Shown: positions 1 through 7,560, counted from the first letter of the stretch. The stretch is DNA of 64,000 nucleotides from an uncultured Bacteroidota bacterium (GCA_903819975.1 CAIJFI010000001.1:1-64000); one strand, 5' to 3'. Notes: generated by a model from the sequence alone, not told the origin. Numbers and translations: made by a program.

Positions 1-2
1 AT

Positions 3-716
3 ATAATACCAGCATCAAAGGTATTAGTTCCTATGACAGCCATTTTGATTATTGCATATTTTAATAATTCCGGGGATCAATCTAATATAAATGTATCAAA
101 TTCTCAAAGTAGTTCAAGCCAAAGTAGTGGCGAATTGTTTGTTAGTCCAAAAAATTCAACTCAAAGTTCAAATGAGGCCAAAAAAGCCATTAATTCTGAT
201 AATATTGACAAATATTCAGATTGGGATAAAAAAGAATATAACACTGGTTCTCAACCAGGTTGCTATAATTATTCAGCCAAATATGATTATGATGTTAATA
301 ATAAACTAGAAATTGAGAATACGACTGACAGAGATGCCGTTATTAAATTAATGAAAAAAGGCTCAAATAAGTGTATTAGATATGTCTATATTAAACAAGG
401 AGACACATATTCAATTAGAAATATACCATTTGGTTATTATTATACCAAAATTGCATATGGAATTGATTGGCGTCAAGGGATTGTAAATGGTAAATGTACT
501 GGCAAATTTGTTTCACGAGCAGTTTATAAAAATGACTTGAAGGAAAACTCATTCATTCAATTTTATAAAAAGAAAGTTGGAGAAGAGTATGATAACGAAG
601 GAAATTTATCAAGTAATTATAGATATAATTCAATGTCTTTGACTTTATTCGTACAACATAATGCTTCAAATTATGAAGCATCAACAGATGAAGATGATTT
701 TAACAGCGATAATTAA
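3..716 (+). CDS. Unknown membrane-anchored protein, 5' end outside window
   Basis: I do not recognise this family. The reading frame is open to the window edge: the codons before the first ATG (33) have no stop and encode residues that join a hydrophobic stretch (about VLVPMTAILIIAYF), so the true start probably lies upstream and the visible N-terminus is the end of a transmembrane segment. A Ser/Asn/Gln-rich linker of about 60 residues follows, then a roughly 140-residue domain rich in Tyr and Lys with scattered Cys (GCYNY, KCIRY, KCTG). It ends 1 base before the convergent minus-strand operon. The low-complexity linker and AT-rich codons fit acquired DNA. Confidence 0.6.
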   Translation: MIPASKVLVPMTAILIIAYFNNSGDQSNINVSNSQSSSSQSSGELFVSPKNSTQSSNEAKKAINSDNIDKYSDWDKKEYNTGSQPGCYNYSAKYDYDVNNKLEIENTTDRDAVIKLMKKGSNKCIRYVYIKQGDTYSIRNIPFGYYYTKIAYGIDWRQGIVNGKCTGKFVSRAVYKNDLKENSFIQFYKKKVGEEYDNEGNLSSNYRYNSMSLTLFVQHNASNYEASTDEDDFNSDN

Positions 717-717
717 A

Positions 718-1119
718 CTATTTTTTAGACATAATACGAATTGACTTAAAATCTAAATAATTGTCAGTGTTTGATATATCGTTTTTTAGCCTTTTGTAAT
801 ATCTGTATTTTTTGTACAAGTATTCTCCAAATGGTATTAATGATACAATAAATTGCAGAATTTCCCATCCAAATATTAGTACTGTTATTCCGCCAATAAA
901 ATTTACCCATTCAATTTCAATATAACAAAGTGCAGTACCAATTAATAATATCCCTAAAGCAATCAATTCAAATTTGAAAGTTTTTATAAAATTCACTTTA
1001 GGGTTAATTGTTTTAATTTTATTTTCAGAAATTAATTTTTTTAAATCCAAGTATTTTAATTCGGATATTTCAAATGGAGGATTGAAACTAAACTCCCTTA
1101 CTTTAAAAGAAATAGCCAT
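718..1119 (-). CDS. Hypothetical two-TM membrane protein
   Basis: A 133-residue protein of unknown family. About 45 residues of N-terminal cytoplasmic sequence precede two hydrophobic segments (about residues 50-66 and 73-95), followed by a basic C-terminal tail (YKKYRYYKRLK). It is the last gene of a four-gene minus-strand run (HNH, HIT, small membrane protein, this gene) with gaps of 12 bases or less, so it is probably co-transcribed with the nuclease. No catalytic motif is visible. Confidence 0.6.
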   Translation of the reverse strand: MAISFKVREFSFNPPFEISELKYLDLKKLISENKIKTINPKVNFIKTFKFELIALGILLIGTALCYIEIEWVNFIGGITVLIFGWEILQFIVSLIPFGEYLYKKYRYYKRLKNDISNTDNYLDFKSIRIMSKK

Positions 1120-1131
1120 TGGTGTAAAAAT

Positions 1132-1497
1132 TTAATTTAAATAAACCATGTAGTTATAATTGTCCATGATATATTCTTCAGCCAATAAGATATCCTTAGA
1201 ATTACATCTTGTCTTATAACCAACCGCAACATCTTCTTGATAATAAGAATCTTGTTTCTGAACCTGTGTTAAAATCATATCCCTGTGATATAACTTTCCG
1301 TTCTCCATATCTAAGATGTTAAAATAATGCCTTTTGAGGGTTGTCTTTAATTCAACCCCATTGGAGATATACTTGATAGGTTTCTTTTCAGTTATGGAAT
1401 TGATGATTTGATCCACATCAGAAACGACTGGTTTGTTAAGGTCTCTTACTATTAACTTGATAAGAAATACTACAATTAAAAATATTAGACTATTCAT
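1132..1497 (-). CDS. Hypothetical small protein with N-terminal membrane anchor
   Basis: A 121-residue protein of unknown family. Residues 1-17 are strongly hydrophobic (NSLIFLIVVFLIKLIV) and act as a signal anchor or uncleaved signal. The remainder is a soluble alpha/beta domain with a single Cys. It starts 8 bases after the HIT gene stop, inside the same operon, which suggests a role linked to the HNH/HIT pair, but the sequence gives no function. Confidence 0.6.
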   Translation of the reverse strand: MNSLIFLIVVFLIKLIVRDLNKPVVSDVDQIINSITEKKPIKYISNGVELKTTLKRHYFNILDMENGKLYHRDMILTQVQKQDSYYQEDVAVGYKTRCNSKDILLAEEYIMDNYNYMVYLN

Positions 1498-1505
1498 TTT
1501 TTCTA

Positions 1506-1871
1506 TTAATAATTTCCTTTACCGGTTATGCAATGTCTAACACCTCCTCTCGGGTTTTCCATATCACCCTTATATCTTGGAATGATGTGGCAATGAAAAT
1601 GAAATACTGTTTGACCTGCAGTTTCTCCACAATTCATTCCAATGTTATATCCATCGGGGTTATATTCTTTATCAATCAAGTTTTTAGCAGCCTCAATCAT
1701 TAATGGTAATTCATTTCTCTCTTCATCGTTTAGTTCAAAGAAATCTTTTTTTAGGTTATTGGAAATAATAAGAACATGTCCTGGGGAAACAGGAAATCTA
1801 TCCTTAATAAGAAAGAAGTTTACACCACTATAGATCTTATCTTCATTATTAATTTCTAAAAAAACGGACAT
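1506..1871 (-). CDS. HIT (histidine triad) family protein
   Basis: A 121-residue HIT-fold nucleotide hydrolase/transferase. The defining HxHxHxx motif is present as HFHCHII at residues 91-97, preceded by NxGxxAGQTV at about 78-89; the central and flanking His form the nucleotide-binding and nucleophile site in the family. Length is normal. The ATG overlaps the upstream HNH stop by one base (TAATG), so the two are probably translationally coupled. HIT proteins act on AMP-linked or dinucleotide substrates; the substrate here cannot be read from sequence. Its coupling to a nuclease rather than to a metabolic gene is unusual. Confidence 0.9.
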   Translation of the reverse strand: MSVFLEINNEDKIYSGVNFFLIKDRFPVSPGHVLIISNNLKKDFFELNDEERNELPLMIEAAKNLIDKEYNPDGYNIGMNCGETAGQTVFHFHCHIIPRYKGDMENPRGGVRHCITGKGNY

Positions 1872-2878
1872 TATCTATTATTTATAACTGTTATTAATCT
1901 TTTATAAAATGGGTCAGTCTCTCTATTGTAAGAAGGACTATTTTCCCAGTATCTATTGTTCAGAACAACCTTTACATCATCATAATGTTTTAAAGTTGTG
2001 TTTAATCTTTCATTCTTTGTTGCACCAAGTGTTTCTGATATTTTTTTCTTCCATGGATGGTTACTTCCCATAATGTTTTCATTCCTTAATATCAATTTCT
2101 CCAAATAGTGCTTGCCAACCAAAAAGTCATCCTTGTGTAAATTACAAAGACTATGACTTAAGACCAAATTCCAAATTTCATCATGTCTAACTACTTGTCT
2201 TGGTAAAACATGGTCTACATGAATATCTGAGTCGTCAATGTGTTCGCTACAATAGAAACATACATTCCCTTGGTATCCTTTTAAGAATGGAATATTATTT
2301 GATAAGGGTTTTCTATCATAACCAGAAGTAATATACATTTCCCGTATATCATTAGAAAGTGTCCAATCGCCTTGGTTTATTTTAAATGCACCTTCTAGTA
2401 AACTCCACCTTGCATCAATTTCTGAAAGCAGGTTTAGTTTATCAGTTTCAACAATCTTGAATAAAGAGTCATGGATATATAATTTGTTTCCAAAATCAAA
2501 GTGATAGAACTTTTCTCCAATAATTGTTTTATCTGTACCAATAGTTTGGAATCTTGGGATTACATCACCAAATGCTTCTAGTCCAATCAACTCTACCGCT
2601 TTATTGTAATCAAGTGTTCCAGTTTTATATTGCAAATAGATTTTCTCTACTCTTGTAATTCTTGATGAATTGGATTGTTGAGGTAAATGTTCATTTTTGA
2701 ACCTATCAATGTAGTTATCAAAAAATGATTTAGATAACTCACTCCAATCAATGACCTCTTTATTTAGTGAGGTTAATTCAATCAAAGATTTACCAAGTGC
2801 AATCTTATATGTCGCTTGGTTTAGCCCATAAAGAATCACTCCTTTCCAATAATCATTATCGTCAAATTGGTTATTCAT
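1871..2878 (-). CDS. HNH endonuclease
   Basis: A 335-residue protein with an HNH nuclease domain at about 204-250: zinc-knuckle CFYC (C207, C210), catalytic IHVDHVLP (H220, D222, H223), N237 and CNLH (C245, H248). The 200 residues before it have no motif I recognise and may recognise substrate or partner. It heads a minus-strand operon with HIT and two small membrane proteins, about 190 bases from a tRNA 3' end. Nuclease plus nucleotide-acting protein plus membrane proteins resembles the layout of anti-phage operons, but that role is inference. Confidence 0.88.
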   Translation of the reverse strand: MNNQFDDNDYWKGVILYGLNQATYKIALGKSLIELTSLNKEVIDWSELSKSFFDNYIDRFKNEHLPQQSNSSRITRVEKIYLQYKTGTLDYNKAVELIGLEAFGDVIPRFQTIGTDKTIIGEKFYHFDFGNKLYIHDSLFKIVETDKLNLLSEIDARWSLLEGAFKINQGDWTLSNDIREMYITSGYDRKPLSNNIPFLKGYQGNVCFYCSEHIDDSDIHVDHVLPRQVVRHDEIWNLVLSHSLCNLHKDDFLVGKHYLEKLILRNENIMGSNHPWKKKISETLGATKNERLNTTLKHYDDVKVVLNNRYWENSPSYNRETDPFYKRLITVINNR

Positions 2879-2959
2879 TCCTTTAAAACTAGATAATTAA
2901 TCAGGTTCCAACAATTCCACACTTTAATATATGTTAACCCCCGTTTTCCCTCTAAAAAC

Positions 2960-2982
2960 ACAAAACTTGGCACAAACTTGGC
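2960..2982. repeat. Tandem 11-12 bp direct repeat near tRNA 3' end
   Basis: Two adjacent copies of ACAAA(A)CTTGGC occur between the HNH operon and the tRNA. Short tandem direct repeats next to a tRNA 3' end can be arm-type integrase sites, but no integrase gene is in the window. The rest of the 2879-3065 gap holds only the hairpin described separately. Confidence 0.5.
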
Positions 2983-2992
2983 CAGAAATAAA

Positions 2993-3034
2993 CCCAAATA
3001 AAAAGGGTTTATGAATATTACTTCATAAACCCTT
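2993..3034 (-). terminator. Rho-independent terminator of the CAT tRNA
   Basis: A perfect 11-bp inverted repeat (3005-3015 with 3022-3032, extendable by A-T pairs) with a 6-base loop. Read on the minus strand it lies just after the tRNA 3' end and is followed by a T-rich run (complement of 2993-3004), as expected of an intrinsic terminator. Confidence 0.8.
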
Positions 3035-3065
3035 GATAATCAAAGTTTAGTAAACTTTAAATTCG

Positions 3066-3139
3066 TGGGCCCAACTGGGCATGATCCAGTGACCCCCTGA
3101 TTATGAGTCAGGTGCTCTAACCAACTGAGCTATAGGCCC
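3066..3139 (-). tRNA. tRNA with CAT anticodon, probably tRNA-Ile2
   Basis: A 74-base cloverleaf on the minus strand: acceptor GGGCCTA pairing with TGGGCCC, D-arm AGCTCAGTTGGTTAGAGC, anticodon loop CTCATAA (anticodon CAT), discriminator A and no encoded CCA. The D-arm and anticodon stem resemble the lysidine-modified tRNA-Ile2 of Bacteroidota more than elongator or initiator tRNA-Met. The T-loop reads ATCATGC, not the usual TTCRANN, which is odd (see findings). Confidence 0.85.
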
Positions 3140-3257
3140 GCATCTTTCGATGACAGGCTGCAAAAATAGTAAAATTGGCCATGTATTTGATCATATTGAA
3201 CTAATATTTTAACCTTTTTTAAGGTTATCTACCCTTTTTTTCAACTATTTTTGCGCA

Positions 3258-3992
3258 ATGAAGAAAGTAATTCTAACGGCAATCACAATTTTATTCCTTG
3301 GATATTTTGCTCAAGCGCAAACAACAAGTAATACTGATACAAAAATTGACCTTACAGGTCGTCCATCTGACCACTTAATGATACAATTTGGTAGCGATGC
3401 GCTTATGAGTCGCCCTGACAGTGTTAAAACAAGTGGGTTTAGCAGACACTTTAATGTCTACTTTATGTATGACAAACCATTTAAAAAAAATCAACACTAT
3501 AGCGTAGCTTTTGGTGCTGGTATAGGAACAAGTAATATTTTCTTTGATGATCATACTTATGTGAACTTAAAGACAAATGGTAGCACATTGCCTTTTCAGC
3601 ATTTAGACTCAGCTGCAAATCACTTTGCTAAACAAAAAATTACTACTATTTATTTACAAGCTCCTGTGGAGTTAAGATATTATAGCGATCCTGCACATCC
3701 TGGTAAATCTTGGAAAGCAGCAGCTGGAATAAAAATAGGTCAAATCCTAAAAGCGTATACTAAAGCAAAAAACTACGAAACTGCTAGCGGTGCATCTATT
3801 TATGGTAAAACATTTATTGAAAAGCAAGAAGACACACGTTTCTTTAATTCAACCGATATTACACTAACAGGACGTGTTGGGTATGGTATTGTTTCATTTG
3901 ATATGGGATATAACCCAACAGGTTTTTTACGTGATGGCTATGGTGCCGTAATGAACAAAGTATCATTTGGTATTACAATTAGCGGTTTATAG
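3258..3992 (+). CDS. Outer-membrane beta-barrel protein (PorT-like fold)
   Basis: A 244-residue exported protein. Residues 1-20 are a signal peptide (ending YFAQAQ). The rest alternates hydrophobic/polar strands typical of an 8-10 strand barrel (for example HFNVYFMYDKPF, YSVAFGAGIGTS, KAAAGIKIGQIL, RVGYGIVSFDMGYNP) and ends on the hydrophobic strand MNKVSFGITISGL. This matches the broad outer-membrane beta-barrel family common in Bacteroidota; function is unknown. It has its own terminator and is monocistronic. Confidence 0.8.
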   Translation: MKKVILTAITILFLGYFAQAQTTSNTDTKIDLTGRPSDHLMIQFGSDALMSRPDSVKTSGFSRHFNVYFMYDKPFKKNQHYSVAFGAGIGTSNIFFDDHTYVNLKTNGSTLPFQHLDSAANHFAKQKITTIYLQAPVELRYYSDPAHPGKSWKAAAGIKIGQILKAYTKAKNYETASGASIYGKTFIEKQEDTRFFNSTDITLTGRVGYGIVSFDMGYNPTGFLRDGYGAVMNKVSFGITISGL

Positions 3993-4014
3993 TAGTACAC
4001 TTATAACATTATTG

Positions 4015-4041
4015 AAAACCCTCTTAACGGAGGGTTTTTTT
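4015..4041 (+). terminator. Rho-independent terminator after the beta-barrel gene
   Basis: Stem ACCCTC/GAGGGT (4018-4023 with 4030-4035) with a 6-base loop, followed by seven T. Confidence 0.9.
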
Positions 4042-4083
4042 ATTACCAGAAGGATTAGATTATCTTTGTAAAAACAATGCATT

Positions 4084-5274
4084 TTGATAGAGAAGAAGCA
4101 GATTATAAAAAAGGAAGAGAAAGCGGTTTTAGTAGGACTGATTCAAAAGGAACAAACCGAAGAGCAAGTAAATGAATACTTGGATGAATTGGCATTTTTA
4201 GCAGAGACGGCCGGTGCTATTACTATTAAAATGTTTAAGCAAAGATTACAACATCCAGACAGCAGAACATTTGTAGGTAAAGGAAAATTAGAGGAGATAA
4301 AACAATATGTTGCTGCCAAGGATATTGACATGGTTATTTTTGATGATGAATTAACTGGATCACAAATTGCAAATATTGAAAAAGAAGTTAAGTGCAGAGT
4401 GATTGACCGTAGCGATTTAATCTTAGATATTTTCGCAGCACGTGCAAGAACTGCGCAAGCAAAAGTACAAGTAGAATTAGCACAGTATCAATACATATTA
4501 CCTCGCCTAAAAGGTATGTGGACGCACTTGGAAAGACAAGGAGCTGGTATTGGATCAAGAGGTCCGGGTGAAACAGAAATAGAAACAGACCGTCGTATTG
4601 TAAAAGATAAAATCTCTTTACTAAGAAAAAGATTAGAGGAAATTGATAAGCAGTCTTTCACACAACGCAAGGAGCGTGGCGAGTTTATACGTGTTGCCTT
4701 AGTGGGTTACACCAATGTAGGCAAGAGTACTATTATGAATTTAATGAGTAAGAGTGATGTTTTTGCAGAGAATAAATTATTTGCAACATTAGATACAACC
4801 ACGCGTAAGGTTGTTTTTGAAAACACGCCATTTTTATTAAGCGACACAGTTGGTTTTATTCGTAAACTACCGCATCATTTAGTTGAAAGTTTTAAGAGTA
4901 CTTTGGACGAAGTGCGTGAAGCAGATGTTTTATTGCATGTAGTAGATATTTCACATGCACAGTATGAAGATCAAATTGCGGTTGTAAATAAAACGCTACA
5001 AGAGTTAAAAGCTTTTGACAAACCTGTTGTGACTATTTTTAATAAAATGGATTTATACAAGCAAAAATATTTTGACGAGTGGTTGGAAGACGAAGTGAAA
5101 GAAGATATTTTAAGAGAGTTAAAAGAAAGATGGAATGGCATCACAAATAACCAATGCGTATTTGTGTCTGCAATTGAAAAACAAAACATCGAAGAATTAA
5201 GAACTGTGATCCTACATAAAGTACGTGACATGTATCAAGTGAAGTATCCGTACAAGACTGTTTTCTTTACTTAA
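4084..5274 (+). CDS. hflX: GTPase HflX
   Basis: A 396-residue ribosome-splitting GTPase. The N-terminal HflX domain spans about 1-200 (glycine-rich RQGAGIGSRGPGETEIETDRR at its end), then the G domain: G1 GYTNVGKS (208-215), G2 within TTTRKV, G3 DTVGFIRKLPHHLVESF, G4 NKMD, G5 SAIE. In the family it binds the large ribosomal subunit and splits stalled 70S ribosomes under stress. The start is TTG at 4084; the ATG at 4077 is in another frame. A TATCTTTG promoter box (4061-4068) lies just upstream. The Rieske gene follows after 9 bases, so the two are probably co-transcribed. Confidence 0.95.
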   Translation: MIEKKQIIKKEEKAVLVGLIQKEQTEEQVNEYLDELAFLAETAGAITIKMFKQRLQHPDSRTFVGKGKLEEIKQYVAAKDIDMVIFDDELTGSQIANIEKEVKCRVIDRSDLILDIFAARARTAQAKVQVELAQYQYILPRLKGMWTHLERQGAGIGSRGPGETEIETDRRIVKDKISLLRKRLEEIDKQSFTQRKERGEFIRVALVGYTNVGKSTIMNLMSKSDVFAENKLFATLDTTTRKVVFENTPFLLSDTVGFIRKLPHHLVESFKSTLDEVREADVLLHVVDISHAQYEDQIAVVNKTLQELKAFDKPVVTIFNKMDLYKQKYFDEWLEDEVKEDILRELKERWNGITNNQCVFVSAIEKQNIEELRTVILHKVRDMYQVKYPYKTVFFT

Positions 5275-5283
5275 TCTATTACT

Positions 5284-5616
5284 ATGAATTGGGTATTGAT
5301 TACCGAATTTCCGTTAAGCTTAGATTTTTCAGATAATAATATGCTGGAAATGGAGCTTGAGGGCCGCAAGTTTACCCTTGCAAGATGGGAGCAAGGATAT
5401 TACGCTTTTGCTCAAAAATGCCCACATGCAAGCGGAAGAATGGCTTCGGGGTATATAAATCCCCTTGGTCAGGTAGTTTGTCCGCTTCACAGGTATGCTT
5501 TTGATATGAAAAATGGACGAAATACTACCGGTGAGGGCTATTTTTTAAAGACTTACCCTATAGAAACCCGTTCTGAAGGAATTTTTATTGGATTTAAGCC
5601 GAATTCTTTCTTTTAA
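5284..5616 (+). CDS. Small Rieske [2Fe-2S] protein
   Basis: A 110-residue single-domain Rieske ferredoxin. Cluster ligands are C46 and H48 (CPH) and C66 and H69 (CPLH), in the usual C-x-H...C-x2-H arrangement with 17 residues between. There is no signal peptide or membrane anchor, so it is a cytosolic electron carrier like NirD or dioxygenase ferredoxins, with no partner oxygenase in sight. It starts 9 bases after hflX and runs up to the tRNA-Asn. Confidence 0.92.
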   Translation: MNWVLITEFPLSLDFSDNNMLEMELEGRKFTLARWEQGYYAFAQKCPHASGRMASGYINPLGQVVCPLHRYAFDMKNGRNTTGEGYFLKTYPIETRSEGIFIGFKPNSFF

Positions 5617-5669
5617 TGTTTTGTTCTTTGGTAAAATTTATTATTTTTGCCACCCCATAAAGGGAACAC

Positions 5670-5743
5670 TCCTCCTTAGCTCAGTTGGTTAGAGCATCTG
5701 ACTGTTAATCAGAGGGTCTCTGGTTCAAGTCCAGAAGGGGGAG
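5670..5743 (+). tRNA. tRNA-Asn (GTT)
   Basis: A 74-base cloverleaf: acceptor TCCTCCT/AGGGGGA, D-arm AGCTCAGTTGGTTAGAGC, anticodon loop CTGTTAA (anticodon GTT), T-arm TCTGG-TTCAAGT-CCAGA, discriminator G, no encoded CCA. Its 3' end is copied three more times downstream (elements R2-R4). Confidence 0.97.
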
Positions 5744-5802
5744 CACAAAAGAAAAGCCTTGCATTTTGCAGGGCTTTTTTATTGGCTATTAGTGAGTTAG
5801 GG
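5735..5802 (+). repeat. Repeat element R1: tRNA-Asn 3' end, hairpin, GAGTTAGGG tail
   Basis: The element starts in the tRNA-Asn acceptor (AAGGGGGAGC), continues through a terminator-like hairpin and ends TATTAGTGAGTTAGGG. R3 and R4 have the same plan with a different hairpin; R2 has the same hairpin but lacks the tail. It is the parental copy at the head of the toxin-antitoxin segment. Confidence 0.75.
5752..5780 (+). terminator. Terminator of tRNA-Asn
   Basis: Stem AAAAGCC-T-TGCA / TGCA-G-GGCTTTT with a TTT loop, followed by a T run. The same hairpin recurs at 6651-6679. Confidence 0.85.
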
Positions 5803-5928
5803 TTTTCTTGCCAGCGTATAAATACGCTGTTTTCTATTCATTTTCCTTCAGATATTCATTTTTAATAAAGTAGTTGAAATATTTTATTAAAGTTCCATTT
5901 TAAGTTAACTTTGTAAACGAAGGATTCT

Positions 5929-6270
5929 ATGAATCAAGTAAGAGAGTTGTTTTTTTATAGACAACATTTTCATGAATTTTTTGATAAGCAGTCTGAGAAA
6001 GCTAAAGAAAAAATTGATTACGTTTTATTCTTACTAACTCATATCGATAAAGTCCCTGAGAAGTTTTTAAAACATATAGAAGGACAAAAAGGATTGTATG
6101 AAATAAGGGTTGAACATAGCAGCAATATTTTTAGAATATTCTGTTTTTTTGATAAAGGGAAAATTGTTGTTTTATTAAATGGTTACCAAAAGAAAACACA
6201 AAAAACTTCCCTTAAAGAAATTGTGATGGCGAATAAATTAATGAACGAATATTTTAGCACGACTAAATAA
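5929..6270 (+). CDS. RelE/HigB-type toxin (Gp49-like family)
   Basis: A 113-residue toxin of the phage Gp49-like (DUF891) branch of the RelE superfamily, predicted to cut mRNA on the ribosome. The family core is clear: GLYEIRVEHSSNIFRIFCFF followed by IVVLLNGYQKKTQKT. It is the first gene of a toxin-first pair; the XRE antitoxin starts 7 bases after its stop. The promoter box TAACTTTG (5906-5913) is 15 bases from the ATG. It sits between repeat elements R1 and R2. Confidence 0.9.
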   Translation: MNQVRELFFYRQHFHEFFDKQSEKAKEKIDYVLFLLTHIDKVPEKFLKHIEGQKGLYEIRVEHSSNIFRIFCFFDKGKIVVLLNGYQKKTQKTSLKEIVMANKLMNEYFSTTK

Positions 6271-6277
6271 ATAAGTA

Positions 6278-6580
6278 ATGGCAAAGAAAGAAAATAATAT
6301 TAAAAATTTTAATGAGCATTTAACTGGACGTTATGGTGAAAGAGGTTCAGAGAGGAGAACTGAATTTGAAATTAAAGCAAAAGCCTTTCTTATTGGAGAG
6401 TTAATAAAAGAAGAAAGAAAAAATGCTAAAATGACGCAAGAGCAATTGGCAGATAAGATTGGAGCCAAAAAAAGTTTTATCTCTAGAATTGAAAATGGTA
6501 AAACAGATATTCAACTTTCTACATTATATAGGCTACTTGAATTTGGACTAGGTAAAACTGTTGAAGTTTCTGTTAACTAA
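6278..6580 (+). CDS. XRE-family antitoxin
   Basis: A 100-residue protein. The helix-turn-helix lies at about 45-98 (RKNAKMTQEQLADKIGAKKSFISRIENGKTD...). The 40-residue N-terminal extension probably wraps the toxin. It pairs with the Gp49-like toxin just upstream in the higBA order, and should repress the operon's promoter together with the toxin. Confidence 0.9.
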   Translation: MAKKENNIKNFNEHLTGRYGERGSERRTEFEIKAKAFLIGELIKEERKNAKMTQEQLADKIGAKKSFISRIENGKTDIQLSTLYRLLEFGLGKTVEVSVN

Positions 6581-6600
6581 TACTACTTATACTTGTGGTC

Positions 6601-6622
6601 GCAATTTGCGACTTCAAGTTGC
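6601..6622. repeat. Hairpin a: palindrome around CGACTT
   Basis: GCAATTTG-CGACTT-CAAGTTGC: an 8-bp inverted repeat with one G-T pair. It lies 20 bases after the XRE stop and immediately before R2. Its core CAATTTGCGACTTCAA recurs in the hairpin at 6705-6732. Confidence 0.65.
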
Positions 6623-6634
6623 AACTTCTTTGCG

Positions 6635-6684
6635 AAAGGGGAGCACAATAAAAAAGCCTTGCATTTTGCAGGGCTTTTCTTTTG
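6635..6684 (+). repeat. Repeat element R2: truncated copy of tRNA-Asn 3' end plus terminator
   Basis: AAAGGGGAGCACAA followed by the same hairpin as the tRNA-Asn terminator (AAAGCCTTGCATTTTGCAGGGC). About 45 bases are nearly identical to 5735-5780. It lacks the GAGTTAGGG tail of R1, R3 and R4. No tRNA body precedes it, so it is a displaced copy of the tRNA end, not a second tRNA. Confidence 0.8.
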
Positions 6685-6704
6685 ATAACCAAGTCCATCT
6701 TGAG

Positions 6705-6732
6705 GTAACAATTTGCGACTTCAAATTGTTAC
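6705..6732. repeat. Hairpin b: perfect 11-bp palindrome at the HigA stop
   Basis: GTAACAATTTG-CGACTT-CAAATTGTTAC, a perfect 11-bp inverted repeat with a 6-base loop. It ends on the last base of the minus-strand antitoxin gene. There is no T run, so it is not an ordinary terminator. It shares its core with hairpin a on the other side of R2. Confidence 0.75.
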
Positions 6733-7088
6733 TAGGATAACAACACCTCAGCTGGGATATTTAATTCTTGATGAAACAATTTAGCTAATTCCAGGGTCAA
6801 TGGTTTCTTTTTGTTGAGTAAAGAAGAAACATATCCTTTACTACCCATTTTCCCAACAAGGTCCTTATTCTTCAATCCTAATTCGTTCATCTTTACTTTA
6901 ATAGCATCAATTGGATCTGGAAGTGGAATGGGGTAGTTGGCATCTTCATATTGTTTAATTAATAGGAGGGCTACTTGTAGCTTTTCGCCTTGTGGAGTAG
7001 TTGATTTTACCTTATGCTCAAACTGAACATCTACCCAATCAAGGTATTGCTCATACTGTTTTTTAGTCTTTATAATTTTCAATTCCAT
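6732..7088 (-). CDS. higA: HigA-type antitoxin
   Basis: A 118-residue antitoxin. The N-terminal part (KTKKQYEQYLDWVD) is typical of the HigA branch that pairs with mRNA interferase HigB, followed by an XRE helix-turn-helix at about 68-110 (NELGLKNKDLVGKMGSKGYVSSLLNKKK). It starts 4 bases after the toxin gene and lies in the opposite direction to the first toxin-antitoxin pair. Confidence 0.9.
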   Translation of the reverse strand: MELKIIKTKKQYEQYLDWVDVQFEHKVKSTTPQGEKLQVALLLIKQYEDANYPIPLPDPIDAIKVKMNELGLKNKDLVGKMGSKGYVSSLLNKKKPLTLELAKLFHQELNIPAEVLLS

Positions 7089-7092
7089 ATCC

Positions 7093-7401
7093 TTATTTTT
7101 TATATTGTATTGTTGTTACATCTATTTTATCATAGTCACTATGTGTTCCAAACCATTTGATCTGTATCGCTTTAAACTCAAACACAATCCTTACTACTAA
7201 TCTATATTGATTACCCATTATATTAAATACAACTCTATCATCACTCACTAAACTTACATTTCCATATACCTTTTTAAGCTCATTAAAACTTTTAAAATCC
7301 GATATCACTAATTCATGATACCATTCAAATAAAGCAACCCTTGCCATAGGGTATTTTTTGGCATATGCTAGAAGCGTTCTTCGGGTGATAATATTAAACA
7401 C
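7093..7401 (-). CDS. higB: HigB-type mRNA interferase toxin
   Basis: A 102-residue HigB toxin. Family features: N-terminal TRRTLLAYAKKYPMA, central WYHEL, then DRVVFNIMGNQYRLVVRIVF and KWFGTHSDYDKID. It starts with GTG at 7401. A TATCTTTG box (minus strand, 7413-7406) ends only 5 bases before this start, so the mRNA would be nearly leaderless; no later start would keep the family N-terminus. It is followed directly by higA. Confidence 0.92.
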   Translation of the reverse strand: MFNIITRRTLLAYAKKYPMARVALFEWYHELVISDFKSFNELKKVYGNVSLVSDDRVVFNIMGNQYRLVVRIVFEFKAIQIKWFGTHSDYDKIDVTTIQYKK

Positions 7402-7461
7402 AACACAAAGATAATAAGTTTGCTAATAGAAAACTTTCTAAATTCAATCTATTTTGAAAAA

Positions 7462-7560
7462 GCTGCAATTTTGGTGCGTAAGGGGAGCCACACTGGACAA
7501 GCCATCAGAAATGATGGCTTTTTCTTTGTCCGTCAATGAGTTAGGGTAGTTGCATCTTTA
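7462..7560 (+). repeat. Repeat element R3
   Basis: A 99-base element: TGCGTAAGGGGAGCC (tRNA-Asn 3'-end remnant), an inner stem 7501-7507/7512-7518 with GAAA loop, an outer stem GGACAA/TTGTCC (7495-7500/7526-7531) with a one-sided T-rich bulge, then TCAATGAGTTAGGG. It is about 85% identical to R4 by eye, with compensatory changes in the stems. Confidence 0.8.

Noticed and set aside
4077-4175. ATG at 4077 as the start of hflX
   Set aside because: It is in a different frame and runs to a stop after 32 codons; the HflX frame starts with TTG at 4084.
6601-6684. R2 region as a second, degenerate tRNA gene
   Set aside because: Only the acceptor 3' strand and terminator are present; no D-arm or anticodon arm can be drawn.
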